NCBI GenBank assembly: GCA_014379595.1
Contig: JACMLM010000024.1
Location: forward strand, 1 to 41,676
Direction of reading: 5' to 3'
DNA: 41,676 bases
Origin: Anaerolineales bacterium
GTDB lineage: Bacteria > Chloroflexota > Anaerolineae > Anaerolineales > Villigracilaceae
Shown here: piece after piece, positions 16,710-24,947 of the stretch
Layout: each line of letters starts with the position of its first letter
How positions within the stretch are numbered: the stretch's first letter is position 1
Position numbers and translations under genes: made by a program
The notes under the pieces: generated by a model
Databases searched by the model: none
What the model was told of the DNA's origin: nothing
Seen by the model: the letters and a program-made list of their open reading frames with translations, nothing else

Positions 16710-17999
16710 TTATTCAGGTAATTCAGCGGTAACGCCCTCAGCCCACCACTTCATACAAACATCAATACTGCATGGCAAACCAAATTCAGGGAAGGCATCA
16801 AGATCGACCTGCTCAAGAGATTGTCCGGCAGGCAAAACTACATTGCCTTTGTTGTCATTGATCGGGCCAGTGAACACGTCAAAGCGGGTAAATTCACCAG
16901 CAAGCATCTGTGCAAGTGTATCCTGCACCATCGTGATCACTGCAGGGTTAAGATCAGCAACACCGGGCTGCATCTCTTCACCTTCCATGAAACCATACAA
17001 GCCCAACGCACCAGTCTCAGCATCGAAGTAATCGTACCCCGGCTTATAAGTGCCGGCAATAACGCCTTCGGTAATGCGGGCATATTCAGTACCCCACAAC
17101 CAATATGGAGCAGTAAGACAGGCATCCACTTTGCAGGAACCGTACCAGTCATAGGTCACGCCATACTTGCCCTTTTCCTGAGCAACATCAGCCACGGCGG
17201 GAGTATCCGCACCGGTGAAGACTACATAAGCACCAGCATCAAACAAAGATGCCGCTGCATCTTTTTCAATGATGGGATCATGCCAGGTGTTGATCCAACG
17301 GACATCCAAAGTACATTCAGGACAGGTCTTGCGCATGCCCAAAGCAATAGCATTACCTAAACGAATTTCTTCTGGAATTGGGAAGGTGGCCATATAACCG
17401 AGTTTGGTCTCGCCGTCTTGTTGAGCGCGAGCACCACCCAGCATACCAGCCAAATACTTCATATTTTCCATGGCGCCCATCAGGTTACCAAAATTTTCAA
17501 AATTGGATTTGATGCCGGTGAGATGAATGAACATTGCATCAGGGAATTCACCTGCCACAGTTTCCATCGGGTCGCCAAAGCCAAACGATGTACCTATGAT
17601 CAAGTTAAAACCCTTGCGTGCCAAACTGCGGAAGACCTGTTCTGAATCAGCGCCTTCAGGCACGTTTTCAATATACGCCACATGCGTATTCTCTACATTC
17701 TCTTCCACATAGAGCAAGCCTTCATAATGAGCTTGAGACCAGCCGCCATCATCGTGTGGTCCGATCAAAACCATGGCAACGTTAAATTTACCTTCTTCAA
17801 CTTCAGGAATTTGGAAGCCGCCAGCTTCTTCAGCGGCAGGGGCTTCAATAACAACAGTGACTTCGGGGATAGCGGGGATTTCAGCAGTGTCAGCAGGGGC
17901 CGCGGGTACTAGGGGTGCTGAAGGCGCGCCACCACAGGCAGAAAGGACGAGCACGAGAGCCAACGCGAAAACCGCGAGGCGGGAAAGATTTTTATTCAT
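16710..17999 (-). CDS. BMP family substrate-binding lipoprotein of the nucleoside importer
   Basis: 429 residues. The N-terminus is a lipoprotein signal peptide with the lipobox LSAC (Cys22), followed by an Ala/Pro-rich linker to about residue 65. The mature part has the BMP pattern: FNVAMVLIGPHDDGGWSQAHYEG, YIENVPEGADSEQVFRSLARKGFNLIIGTSFGF, YLAGMLGGARAQ, and ADTPAVADVAQEKGKYGVTYDWYGSC. BMP proteins such as PnrA or YufN bind nucleosides outside the membrane and feed an ABC importer. SD AAGGAG lies 6 bases before the ATG. It is the first gene of the importer operon, and a palindrome, TTGTCTGGACAA, sits about 75 bases upstream. Confidence 0.92.
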   Translation of the reverse strand: MNKNLSRLAVFALALVLVLSACGGAPSAPLVPAAPADTAEIPAIPEVTVVIEAPAAEEAGGFQIPEVEEGKFNVAMVLIGPHDDGGWSQAHYEGLLYVEENVENTHVAYIENVPEGADSEQVFRSLARKGFNLIIGTSFGFGDPMETVAGEFPDAMFIHLTGIKSNFENFGNLMGAMENMKYLAGMLGGARAQQDGETKLGYMATFPIPEEIRLGNAIALGMRKTCPECTLDVRWINTWHDPIIEKDAAASLFDAGAYVVFTGADTPAVADVAQEKGKYGVTYDWYGSCKVDACLTAPYWLWGTEYARITEGVIAGTYKPGYDYFDAETGALGLYGFMEGEEMQPGVADLNPAVITMVQDTLAQMLAGEFTRFDVFTGPINDNKGNVVLPAGQSLEQVDLDAFPEFGLPCSIDVCMKWWAEGVTAELPE

Positions 18000-18071
18000 T
18001 CTTCTTCTCCTTATGAAATTTGAGTTTACATATAAACCACAAGATTAATTTGTAACTGAGCTCCTTTCAAT

Positions 18072-18083
18072 TTGTCTGGACAA
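18072..18083. promoter_or_regulatory. Palindrome TTGTCTGGACAA upstream of the BMP importer operon
   Basis: A 12-bp perfect palindrome apart from the central TG, lying 73 bases upstream of the lipoprotein start, next to a possible -35 (TTGAAA on the minus strand, with TAATCT 17 bases further on). The form GT-N4-AC matches operators of GntR regulators of the HutC subfamily, and a GntR/UTRA regulator is encoded at 24948. An 11-bp relative, TTGTCTGACAA, sits upstream of the amidohydrolase gene at 28551. Binding is inference. Confidence 0.35.
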
Positions 18084-18131
18084 TCTTACCAAGAAGAGCA
18101 ATTCTTGTGAAGAAAAATACATTATAAACTT

Positions 18132-20153
18132 CTAACGCTCACAATCAAAGTTATTTTTTACTTCCATTTGGGTGATTTTCTGTTCTTCCGTACTTTGCGT
18201 CTCGCGCACTATTCTCTCCCATAATTTACAAAGAGGTGGACCAACAAAATTCTTCGATATCTTATAGGAAGTCTGGGATAATTCTAACGCTTTTTCCCAA
18301 TCTGTCATATGAGCATAGCCTTCAATAAAAACGAAATATTCAATGGGATCATTGGGATGATCTTCCAAGGCAAAAGCCGCATCTCCCAAAGCCGACACCT
18401 GCTCCCAATCCCCCAGCTGACGTGCCGCCTCAGCCTTTTCAAAATAAAAACACCAACCATGCGCTGGCTCGTTGGCATAAAATTGATGAGGCAACTCAGC
18501 CTCTTGGTCAAACCCAATTACATTTTGATTAGAGTATTTTGTAATATCACGTAATGGTTCTGGGAGCAGCCGATTCTCTCCATCGATTTCAGGGTCGATC
18601 ACACGTAAGCAGCCAGGGGGCTCAAAATTAAATAACAAGATATTAGATGTATTCCCATAAAATGTTGGGCCAATATAGTACAACTGATGTGCCTGACCGG
18701 GCTCTAAATTCGGCAAAGTCTTCCCCACACGAATAGAAGCGAAATATAAAATTGCATTCATCTCGCCCGGCGGGCTATAGATCCAGTTTAACGGGCCAGA
18801 TAATGAATTATCTGAAAAATATGTAACGGGAATATCATTTGAAATTAAGATCGTCCCTTTTTCCAAGGCAGGTATACGCCACGACATTTGCCAGAATAAA
18901 TTTTGCTGAGTTATCCAATCACTACGGTAGATTTCTTCCAAGCGGAATTGTCTGCTTACTGCAAAACCAACTAACAAAGCCAGCAAGATCATTTGAGTCC
19001 GCTGGTTTTTGATCAAGGCGATTAAACAAGCTAACAAGAGACTCGCTCCCAGCATAAAGGGCAGCATGAAACGGTCAATTGAAAAATTGAGTTGGGGCAC
19101 AATACCAATTACCCAGATCGATCCGCCTGATAATCCCCAAAATATCAATCCAATAAAGCCAGCTTGCTTTGCAAAATCCCGGTCATTTGATTCAGTTGCC
19201 GCAAATTTGAATAGATACAATCCAACCAGTAAAATGACCGAGAATAACAGAACCAGCATCAAGGTCAGTGTGAGCGGACCAAAACCAGTTGTCCCAATTG
19301 TCAGGAATGGATATAGCCATACTTCAAACACCGTCCGCCAAAAACTGATGACGACATTGGTTATCAACATCCATATGCCAGAGAAAAAGTCTGCGCGGAT
19401 GGCATCGAGCAAAACATATTTATAGCTTGCATTCTGGAACGTGAAGAAGAATGCACGCCAGAATGTCACACCGAGAAAAATCAGCAGGTAGGGAACGAAA
19501 TGTAAAATTGCTTTTTGTATTCGTTCCTTGTTCGTGCCCGGCAATATTTGCCAAAACAAAAACACTCTTGCAAATTCAAGGAAATAAAAATATTCCATCG
19601 TCAGTAAGTTGACTGCCGCCAATAGATAAGAAGCAATAAACAGAACCAGGGAATATTTTTTTGATCGTAGAGCAAGAAGAGACAGATAAAGCGACAACAA
19701 ATAACACGACAGCACAATATAAAAATGGCTGTACATCATTGAAATAAAATGCTGCCCCATACCCGGATAAACAAGAAAAAACAAACTGGCCCACAATGCC
19801 GGGCGTGGATGCTGAGGCCATAACACTCTTAAGATCGCCCAAAATAAAAGAGCCGTTACCCAGCGCAGGAACACAGCGATCAATTGCCAGATCCAGGGAT
19901 TGGGCCCAATGATCGGCAAGGTAAGTTGATAGATCATTCCCCAAAATGGACGGCTGGTGGAAAAAGTTTTTGTGAGCATATCTGGGCCGAGACGAAAATA
20001 TATCCAGGCCCACGGGAATTCATCCCAGTAAAAACCGCGCTCCCAAAAGAATAATCCATAGGTCAGCACGGCGATAAAAAGTAAAAACCAAATCGCACTA
20101 CGTTGTATGAATTGTAAATTGTTTAGTTTATCGAAAAATTTTTTCATAATCAT
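18132..20153 (-). CDS. GT-C-like polytopic membrane protein with C-terminal TPR-like tail
   Basis: About 673 residues. The first ~420 hold about eleven hydrophobic segments. A first-loop acidic motif, FYWDEFPWAWIYFR (Asp-Glu), resembles GT-C glycosyltransferases that use polyprenyl-phosphate sugars. The following part is soluble, probably periplasmic, and the last ~100 residues (AEAARQLGDWEQVSALGDAAFAL, GYAHMTDWEKALELSQTSYKISK) look like two or three TPR-type helical pairs. The frame is open to a GTG at 20165, but that codon lies inside an interspersed repeat; ATGs at 20153 and 20147 (MKKFFDKL) are better. It follows the HEAT-repeat gene closely. A surface or glycan role is inferred from fold only; no acceptor can be named. 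Confidence 0.7.
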   Translation of the reverse strand: MIMKKFFDKLNNLQFIQRSAIWFLLFIAVLTYGLFFWERGFYWDEFPWAWIYFRLGPDMLTKTFSTSRPFWGMIYQLTLPIIGPNPWIWQLIAVFLRWVTALLFWAILRVLWPQHPRPALWASLFFLVYPGMGQHFISMMYSHFYIVLSCYLLSLYLSLLALRSKKYSLVLFIASYLLAAVNLLTMEYFYFLEFARVFLFWQILPGTNKERIQKAILHFVPYLLIFLGVTFWRAFFFTFQNASYKYVLLDAIRADFFSGIWMLITNVVISFWRTVFEVWLYPFLTIGTTGFGPLTLTLMLVLLFSVILLVGLYLFKFAATESNDRDFAKQAGFIGLIFWGLSGGSIWVIGIVPQLNFSIDRFMLPFMLGASLLLACLIALIKNQRTQMILLALLVGFAVSRQFRLEEIYRSDWITQQNLFWQMSWRIPALEKGTILISNDIPVTYFSDNSLSGPLNWIYSPPGEMNAILYFASIRVGKTLPNLEPGQAHQLYYIGPTFYGNTSNILLFNFEPPGCLRVIDPEIDGENRLLPEPLRDITKYSNQNVIGFDQEAELPHQFYANEPAHGWCFYFEKAEAARQLGDWEQVSALGDAAFALEDHPNDPIEYFVFIEGYAHMTDWEKALELSQTSYKISKNFVGPPLCKLWERIVRETQSTEEQKITQMEVKNNFDCER

Positions 20154-20156
20154 TTT

Positions 20157-20179
20157 GTAGATCACGTTTGTAACGTGAC
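20157..20179. repeat. Palindromic repeat, copy at the end of the HEAT gene
   Basis: Begins GTAGATCACG, ends AACGTGAC, with centre TTTGTAA. It is a copy of the element found at 7177-7241 and 24922-24944, with compensating changes in the stem (C/G pairs replaced by T/A). It supplies the last five residues and stop of the HEAT-repeat gene and contains the most upstream possible start of the next gene. Confidence 0.7.
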
Positions 20180-20908
20180 GTTTTCAAGTTCATGCAAAGC
20201 CATCTTTACATTATCCTGAATATCTTTAAATGGGTCATTTAACAATTCTCGAAGATGTGGAATCGCTTGTAAATTTCCTAAGTGCATGAGGCCTAATACT
20301 GTGCCTTCTCTAACCTCAGCATTTGGGTCTTTCAATGCGTCCAAAAGGTAACCAAAAACTTGTTCATCCTTTGAGTGACCGAGTAATTCCAACAGATTTT
20401 TCTTCATTGGCGGGGTAGCATTCGGCAAGTAATCATATATTAATCTGACTGAACTTTTATCAACAATGCCTCTTAAAGCTGAAAAGTAAATATTGTCGTG
20501 ATAAATATATTCGTTGTCACCATATTCGCACATCTTCTTCAACAAAGATTCTACAAAACGAGTTTCTCCAGAATAGCTTAGAACACTTGCAGCATAGCTG
20601 CGAACATAATATTCGGCAGAGTCTAGACATAAAAACAATTCGTCCCAAGCTTTATTACTTTGTAATACGTAAATTAAGTGTTTTACGACAACTTGGTTTG
20701 ATTCTTGTTGCAAAATATTAAACACAGGGGTGATAACTGCCTTGTCAGGAAGGTTATCAAGAAAATCAGCCGCATCCCAGCGTATCTCCCAATTTGGATT
20801 TAAAAGAAATTTAATTAGAGCACTCGGTTTAGCAAAGCCAAGCTTTATTCTAATCACGCATCCAAATAATTTCACATAATTCCACAAACTACTTAACTGA
20901 TTCATCAT
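20162..20908 (-). CDS. Small HEAT-repeat protein
   Basis: 248 residues, soluble. Repeated ~31-residue helical pairs are visible: LLNPNWEIRWDAADFLDNLPDKAVITPVF, QESNQVVVKHLIYVLQSNKAWDELF, LDSAEYYVRSYAASVLSYSGETRFVESLL, GHSKDEQVFGYLLDALKDPNAEVREGTVLGLMHLGNLQAIPHLRELLNDPFKDIQDNVKMAL. Such PBS-lyase/HEAT proteins are usually protein-binding scaffolds; no enzymatic function is seen. The final residues VTLQT are encoded by the interspersed repeat at 20157. It lies directly upstream of the GT-C-like gene and downstream of a hairpin (20926-20956) that separates it from carbamate kinase. Confidence 0.82.
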   Translation of the reverse strand: MMNQLSSLWNYVKLFGCVIRIKLGFAKPSALIKFLLNPNWEIRWDAADFLDNLPDKAVITPVFNILQQESNQVVVKHLIYVLQSNKAWDELFLCLDSAEYYVRSYAASVLSYSGETRFVESLLKKMCEYGDNEYIYHDNIYFSALRGIVDKSSVRLIYDYLPNATPPMKKNLLELLGHSKDEQVFGYLLDALKDPNAEVREGTVLGLMHLGNLQAIPHLRELLNDPFKDIQDNVKMALHELENVTLQT

Positions 20909-20925
20909 ATCATTCTGTATAGATT

Positions 20926-20956
20926 TTGTAAGTCACGGTAAAAGCGTGACTTACAA
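20926..20956. repeat. 12-bp perfect hairpin between carbamate kinase and HEAT genes
   Basis: Arms TTGTAAGTCACG and CGTGACTTACAA with a 7-base loop, GTAAAAG. It starts two bases after the carbamate kinase stop on the minus strand. Three further A residues (minus strand) precede the stem, but there is no strong T-run after it, so termination is possible but weak. The stem shares GTCACG/CGTGAC with the interspersed repeat and may be a diverged copy. Confidence 0.6.
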
Positions 20957-20958
20957 TT

Positions 20959-21912
20959 TTAAGGAACAATCCAAGTGCCTGTTTCTTTTTTCAAGGCACG
21001 GCCAATATTTTCAGGATTGGTAATCAATGCCTGTTTCCCGCCGTTTTCAAGGTACCAAATGGCAGCTTGGATCTTTGGAGCCATGGAGCCTTTTGCAAAA
21101 TGTTTACCTTCATCAAGATAAGCCCTGGCTTCAGCCACAGTCATTTTATTAAGCCATTTTTGTTCAGGCTTGCCAAAGTTGATGGCAACTTTTTCGACAG
21201 CAGTTGCAATCAGTAGCATGTCAGCCTTGATCTCTTGAGCAAGCAGCGACGATGCAAAATCCTTGTCGATCACCGCTGCTGTTCCAATCAGTTCGCCATC
21301 ACCGCGATCAACAACAGGAATCCCGCCGCCGCCAACCGTGATGACTATTTGCCCGGCATCCAATAACAATTTGACAGCATCCAACTCGACAATTTCTTTC
21401 GGCAACGGGGATGCAACGACTCTTCTCCAGCCGCGGCCTGCGTCTTCGACCACAGACCAACCCATCTCCTTTTCACGGCGTTTTGCTTCGGCCTCATCCA
21501 TGAAAGAGCCAATTGGTTTGCTTGGCTTTTGAAAAGCGGAATCATTCTGATCCACGCGGACTTGAGTCACAATTGTACAAGCCTGCTTGTTTATTTTACG
21601 CTTGAAGAATTCATTTCGTAGAGCTTGTTGCAATTCATAACCAATCGCACCTTGCGAATCCGCACCACAAACATCCAGCGGAACTTCGTGCATTCCCTCA
21701 GTTTTTGCGGCAATCTCAGAACGGCGCAAAATAAACCCCACCTGCGGACCATTTCCATGGCCGATTGCTAAATTCCAACCTGCCTCGATCATATCCACAA
21801 GATGCACGGACGTTTCCCGAAGTGCAATTTCCTGATCTTCCACGGTGACATGTTTGTCATCTTTAATCAGTGCATTACCACCAATAGCAACGACTGCGAG
21901 TTTGTTTGTCAT
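20959..21912 (-). CDS. arcC: Carbamate kinase
   Basis: 317 residues, normal length. Amino acid kinase fold with AIGGNALIKDD at the N-terminus, IGHGNGPQVGFILRRSE, QGAIGYELQQALRNE, QVRVDQNDSAFQKPSKPIG, the VVASPLPKEIVELDAV block, VITVGGGGIPVV and DKDFASSLLA. It makes ATP and carbamate (then CO2 and ammonia) from carbamoyl phosphate and ADP, the last step of fermentative arginine, ureide or purine breakdown. It lies downstream of a YgeW-type carbamoyltransferase on the same strand, which can supply carbamoyl phosphate, as yqeA accompanies ygeW in E. coli. The 86-bp gap between them holds an inverted repeat. Confidence 0.95.
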   Translation of the reverse strand: MTNKLAVVAIGGNALIKDDKHVTVEDQEIALRETSVHLVDMIEAGWNLAIGHGNGPQVGFILRRSEIAAKTEGMHEVPLDVCGADSQGAIGYELQQALRNEFFKRKINKQACTIVTQVRVDQNDSAFQKPSKPIGSFMDEAEAKRREKEMGWSVVEDAGRGWRRVVASPLPKEIVELDAVKLLLDAGQIVITVGGGGIPVVDRGDGELIGTAAVIDKDFASSLLAQEIKADMLLIATAVEKVAINFGKPEQKWLNKMTVAEARAYLDEGKHFAKGSMAPKIQAAIWYLENGGKQALITNPENIGRALKKETGTWIVP

Positions 21913-21936
21913 ATATAAGATCTCCAGAATTAGCCT

Positions 21937-21991
21937 CAGAGACCACAGAGTTCTCTGAGCTTTTTCTCAAAGGTCTCTGTGAACTCTGTGG
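21937..21991. repeat. Inverted repeat CCACAGAGTTC / GAACTCTGTGG
   Basis: Perfect 11-bp arms (21943-21953 and 21981-21991) within longer imperfect arms that begin CAGAGACC and GGTCTCTG. The element fills the gap between the carbamoyltransferase stop and the carbamate kinase start. The motif CACAGAGTTCACAGAG is widespread as an intergenic repeat in environmental bacteria. Confidence 0.7.
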
Positions 21992-21998
21992 CAAATGA

Positions 21999-22979
21999 CT
22001 AAGACATGGTAAGAGCCATCACAGCTTTCTGTGCATGCAGACGATTCTCAGCTTCATCATACACAACCGAATGCGGACCATCGATCACTCTATCGGTGAC
22101 TTCAAGGCCACGGTCTGCGGGCAGGCAGTGCATGTAAATGCTGTCTTCTTTGGTTAACTTCATACGGCGCTCGTCCGTGATCCATGACTTGTACTTGTCA
22201 ATCAAAGCCTTGCCTTCGTCCTTGCCAGTTGTCGTCATCATTGGACCCCAGCTCTTTGGATACACAACATCTGCATCTTTAAAGGCTTCGTCCATATTAT
22301 CGGTCACGTCAAAACCAACGCCATATTTTTGGGCGTTATCTTTTGCCTGCTGCATAATATCAGGCATGAGCTTAAATTCTGGTGGATGAGCCAGCACCAC
22401 GTCACAACCGAAGCGGGTCATTTGCAGGATCAAAGATTGGGGCACGGAGATCGGTTTGCTATATGAAGCCGCATAGGCCCATGACACAACAACCTTCTTG
22501 CGTTTGAGGTCGCGACCTTTCTTCTCATGAATAGTCATCAGATCCGCTAAACATTGAAACGGATGATACACATCACATTGCATATTTAAGACTGGCGCGC
22601 GACTGGCTTTGGCAACTTCATTGATATATTTGTTACCAAAATCCCAATCACATTGACGAATGGCAATGCCATCGAAGTAACGCCCAAAAATTTCACCAAT
22701 TTCCTTGGCAGTATCGCCATGGGAAATTTGTGTCGTTTCGCTGTCAATGAAAGCTCCATGACCACCAAGCTGTGCCATGCCTGCTTCAAATGACCCGCGT
22801 GTGCGCGTGGATGTGAAGAAGAACAACATAGCTAAAGTCTTATCACGCAACAAAGCATGAGGTTCGCCTAATGCACGTTTGCGTTTCAAATCCCAGGCTA
22901 CATCTAAAACTGTTTCGACTTCCTCTTTGGTGAAGTCCAAATCACCGATAAAATCTCTTCCTCTAAAGTTTGTTTGCAT
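21999..22979 (-). CDS. YgeW-like carbamoyltransferase (aspartate/ornithine transcarbamylase family)
   Basis: 326 residues. The carbamoyl phosphate site has S57-T-R-T-R61; H139-P-F-Q142 and H284-C-L-P are the other two family motifs. Blocks such as SWAYAASYSKPISVPQ, MTRFGCDVVLAHPPEFKLMP and DADVVYPKSWGP resemble the YgeW/knotted transcarbamylase group more than standard anabolic ArgF; E. coli YgeW is longer (about 396 residues). The start is an ATG with GGAG about 7 bases upstream. Neighbours are carbamate kinase, a YgeY-like hydrolase and an 8-oxopurine deaminase-like enzyme, matching a catabolic role: phosphorolysis of a carbamoylated intermediate to carbamoyl phosphate. The substrate (a ureido compound, oxamate or citrulline) is not readable from sequence. 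Confidence 0.88.
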   Translation of the reverse strand: MQTNFRGRDFIGDLDFTKEEVETVLDVAWDLKRKRALGEPHALLRDKTLAMLFFFTSTRTRGSFEAGMAQLGGHGAFIDSETTQISHGDTAKEIGEIFGRYFDGIAIRQCDWDFGNKYINEVAKASRAPVLNMQCDVYHPFQCLADLMTIHEKKGRDLKRKKVVVSWAYAASYSKPISVPQSLILQMTRFGCDVVLAHPPEFKLMPDIMQQAKDNAQKYGVGFDVTDNMDEAFKDADVVYPKSWGPMMTTTGKDEGKALIDKYKSWITDERRMKLTKEDSIYMHCLPADRGLEVTDRVIDGPHSVVYDEAENRLHAQKAVMALTMS

Positions 22980-23011
22980 ATTTCATCTCCTTCTTTATAT
23001 TTTTATATCAA

Positions 23012-23136
23012 GTGGTGGTCGAGTAGGGTTGAGCGATAGCGAAGCCTGTATCGAGACCACAGTATGAAATTTCTTTTTCACTTGTTATTGATGGTTTCGA
23101 TACGGGGCGGAAATGCACCACCCCTACTCAACCATC
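23012..23136. repeat. Two head-to-head copies of a TGGTYGAGTAGGG...GTATCGARACCA element
   Basis: Copy A (23012-23060) runs from GTGGTCGAGTAGGG to TGTATCGAGACCAC. Copy B (23090-23136) is the same element on the other strand, starting GATGGTTTCGATAC and ending CCCCTACTCAACCATC. Each copy has complementary ends. They fill the gap between the carbamoyltransferase and the histidine phosphatase genes. Elements of this sequence are common intergenic repeats. Confidence 0.7.
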
Positions 23137-23140
23137 AGAT

Positions 23141-23665
23141 TTATTTAGAAACTCTCAACACTTCGCCTTTTATAAACCCGCCATCTTCCCAATACAATCT
23201 TGCGCCTTCACAATAATCTACAGCGTCACCCCACGTTGAAAAATCATAATCGGGCAGGCAGGCAATAACGCCCATTTCAACGACACCACCGTGATTGACA
23301 ATCAATGCAGAACGTCCCTCTGAAATAAATTCCATCACGCCTGCGTAATGCTTGACCAGTTTATTTGCATATGAAGTAGCCGCGCCACCTTGTTTAATGA
23401 CTTCTGCATAAATAGGAAACGAAAGAGGCCACGGCGCTTCTCTTTCCACACTGGTTCCGGTTGTGCTCATCAATTCATTTTGCTCATCGACAGCAAAGCC
23501 CATTGCAATAGCAGTCTCAAAAGCGCGTGGGAGCGTGGAGGTGACCACACGATCAAATGGACCGATGTTCTGGCCTACCAGGCGAGCCAGCTTTACACCC
23601 GTTTGATTAAGGTGATCGCCGCCTTTTGAACGAATGGAGTGTCTTCTGATTTCTAAAGTTTTCAT
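23141..23665 (-). CDS. Histidine phosphatase family protein
   Basis: 174 residues. The N-terminal catalytic motif is LEIRRHSIRSKG, where the usual RHG is RHS, followed by HLNQTGVKLARLVGQN, VVTSTLPRAFETAIAMG (the S/T-xxxRxxxT motif) and the second His in ALIVNHGGVVEMG. The family includes phosphoglycerate mutase-like phosphatases acting on small phosphorylated molecules. The ATG start overlaps the stop of the M20 hydrolase by 4 bases, so it is co-translated with it. The substrate is unknown; a link to the purine/ureide locus is inferred from coupling only. Confidence 0.85.
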   Translation of the reverse strand: MKTLEIRRHSIRSKGGDHLNQTGVKLARLVGQNIGPFDRVVTSTLPRAFETAIAMGFAVDEQNELMSTTGTSVEREAPWPLSFPIYAEVIKQGGAATSYANKLVKHYAGVMEFISEGRSALIVNHGGVVEMGVIACLPDYDFSTWGDAVDYCEGARLYWEDGGFIKGEVLRVSK

Positions 23666-24861
23666 TTGATCAAACTCGGCAGAATCGCATAAAACTCTGT
23701 CGCTTTAACCATATCTTCCAATGAAACTGAATCAAGAACTGTGTGTGCAGTCTCCTCGTCGCCGGGGCCGAATCCAATAGATGGAATTCCAGCTTTACCT
23801 GCCCAATAGATTCCATTTGTGGAGAAATTCCACTTGCTGCTCTTTGCATCTGGCAAACCGATTTGGTTGCGTGCTTCCTGCCCCGCTTGAACAAGCGCGT
23901 GATCTTGATCCAATGCCCAGGCTGGGAAATATTTATCAACAGGAAAAACAAATCCCGTATAGGATGGTTCATCATAAAAAAGTTCTTCAAGTTTGACAGT
24001 GTCTTTATACTCAACAGGAATTAACGCTTCAACCTGCGCCCGAACCTGCTCCTTCGTTTCACCAAACGTCATGCGCCTGTCGATAAAGATCACGGCCTCA
24101 TCTGGCACAGCATTGATGGATGGAGTCTTGACATGCATATCTGAAACCGTGATCTTGCCGTGACCCAAAAATGGATGATCGCCAAGTTGAGGCTCAAGGT
24201 CGCGGATACCTGCAATCACAGGCAACAATTTATAAATTGCATTGTCACCCAAATGATTACTTGCCGCATGAGCGGATTTTCCTTTTGATGTAATCTTCAT
24301 CTCGAGGCGGCCTTTATGTCCCCGATAAGTTAACATTTTGGTTGGCTCGCCGATAACAACAAAATCAGGTTTTATTTTCGGGTCAACTTCCACGAATGTA
24401 TTGGGAGCAATGCCGTCACACCATTCTTCCATGTTGCCAAAGTAATAAGCTGTCCAGCCATCTAATAGACCTAAATCTCGCGCCATGGCGAGGCCATAGA
24501 TCATGCCAGGAGTGGAACCTTTCTCATCACATGCACCTCGTGCATATAAAATGCCATCTTCGATCTTGCCTTTGAATGGATCCCATTTCCATTCGCTTGG
24601 GTCCCCGACTCCGACTGTATCAATATGTGAATCATAAACAATGACTCGCTTGCCATTTCCAATTCGGCCGATCGTATTGCCCATCTTGTCAAAGCGGACT
24701 TCATCGAAGCCAAGTTTCTTCATCTCCGCTTGAACTCGTTCCCCCACTTCACCAATCTTAGAATCCATGCTTGGGATCTCGCAAATTTCCAACATGAATT
24801 GAATCATATCTTCTCGTGCGGCCTGCACACGTTTTTGTATTTCTTGTATATTGTCTGTCAT
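23662..24861 (-). CDS. ygeY: M20 family metallohydrolase, YgeY-like
   Basis: About 399 residues from the ATG at 24861, chosen over a GTG at 24897 because GGAG lies 6 bases upstream. M20 metal ligands are visible: H79-x-D in VYDSHIDTVGVGD, D112 in ARGACDEKGSTPG, the E145-E146 pair in NMEEWCDG, the acidic residue in VVIGEPTKM and the terminal His in DEETAHTVLDSVSL. RGHKGRLEMKITSKGKSAHAA is the dimerisation-domain start. The pattern, including CDEKGSTPGMIYG, matches the YgeY branch, which in E. coli sits with ygeW, ygeX and ssnA. Known M20 enzymes cleave peptide or carbamoyl-amide bonds. Here it probably opens a ureido or amido intermediate of purine breakdown; this is inference. Confidence 0.88.
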   Translation of the reverse strand: MTDNIQEIQKRVQAAREDMIQFMLEICEIPSMDSKIGEVGERVQAEMKKLGFDEVRFDKMGNTIGRIGNGKRVIVYDSHIDTVGVGDPSEWKWDPFKGKIEDGILYARGACDEKGSTPGMIYGLAMARDLGLLDGWTAYYFGNMEEWCDGIAPNTFVEVDPKIKPDFVVIGEPTKMLTYRGHKGRLEMKITSKGKSAHAASNHLGDNAIYKLLPVIAGIRDLEPQLGDHPFLGHGKITVSDMHVKTPSINAVPDEAVIFIDRRMTFGETKEQVRAQVEALIPVEYKDTVKLEELFYDEPSYTGFVFPVDKYFPAWALDQDHALVQAGQEARNQIGLPDAKSSKWNFSTNGIYWAGKAGIPSIGFGPGDEETAHTVLDSVSLEDMVKATEFYAILPSLIK

Positions 24862-24921
24862 ATCAACTCCATTGAGGGCGGCCAGTGCCATTGGCACAGT
24901 GTAACCCGCCGCGCTTAATTT

Positions 24922-24944
24922 GTCAGGCTACAAGCCTGACCTAC
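24922..24944. repeat. Palindromic repeat copy between the M20 hydrolase and GntR genes
   Basis: Begins GTCAGGC, centre CTACAAG, ends GCCTGACCTAC. Same element as 7219-7241 and, with compensating stem changes, 20157-20179. It lies just downstream of the GntR gene stop (minus strand) and upstream of the M20 gene. Confidence 0.75.
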
Positions 24945-24947
24945 TTT

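Noticed and set aside
18000-18131. Purine riboswitch upstream of the nucleoside importer
   Set aside because: The 132 bases do not show the conserved purine aptamer loops or an expression platform; a palindromic operator is more plausible.
21999-22979. Anabolic ornithine carbamoyltransferase (argF)
   Set aside because: No arginine biosynthesis genes nearby; the neighbours are carbamate kinase and YgeY-like hydrolase, and the substrate-domain blocks resemble YgeW.
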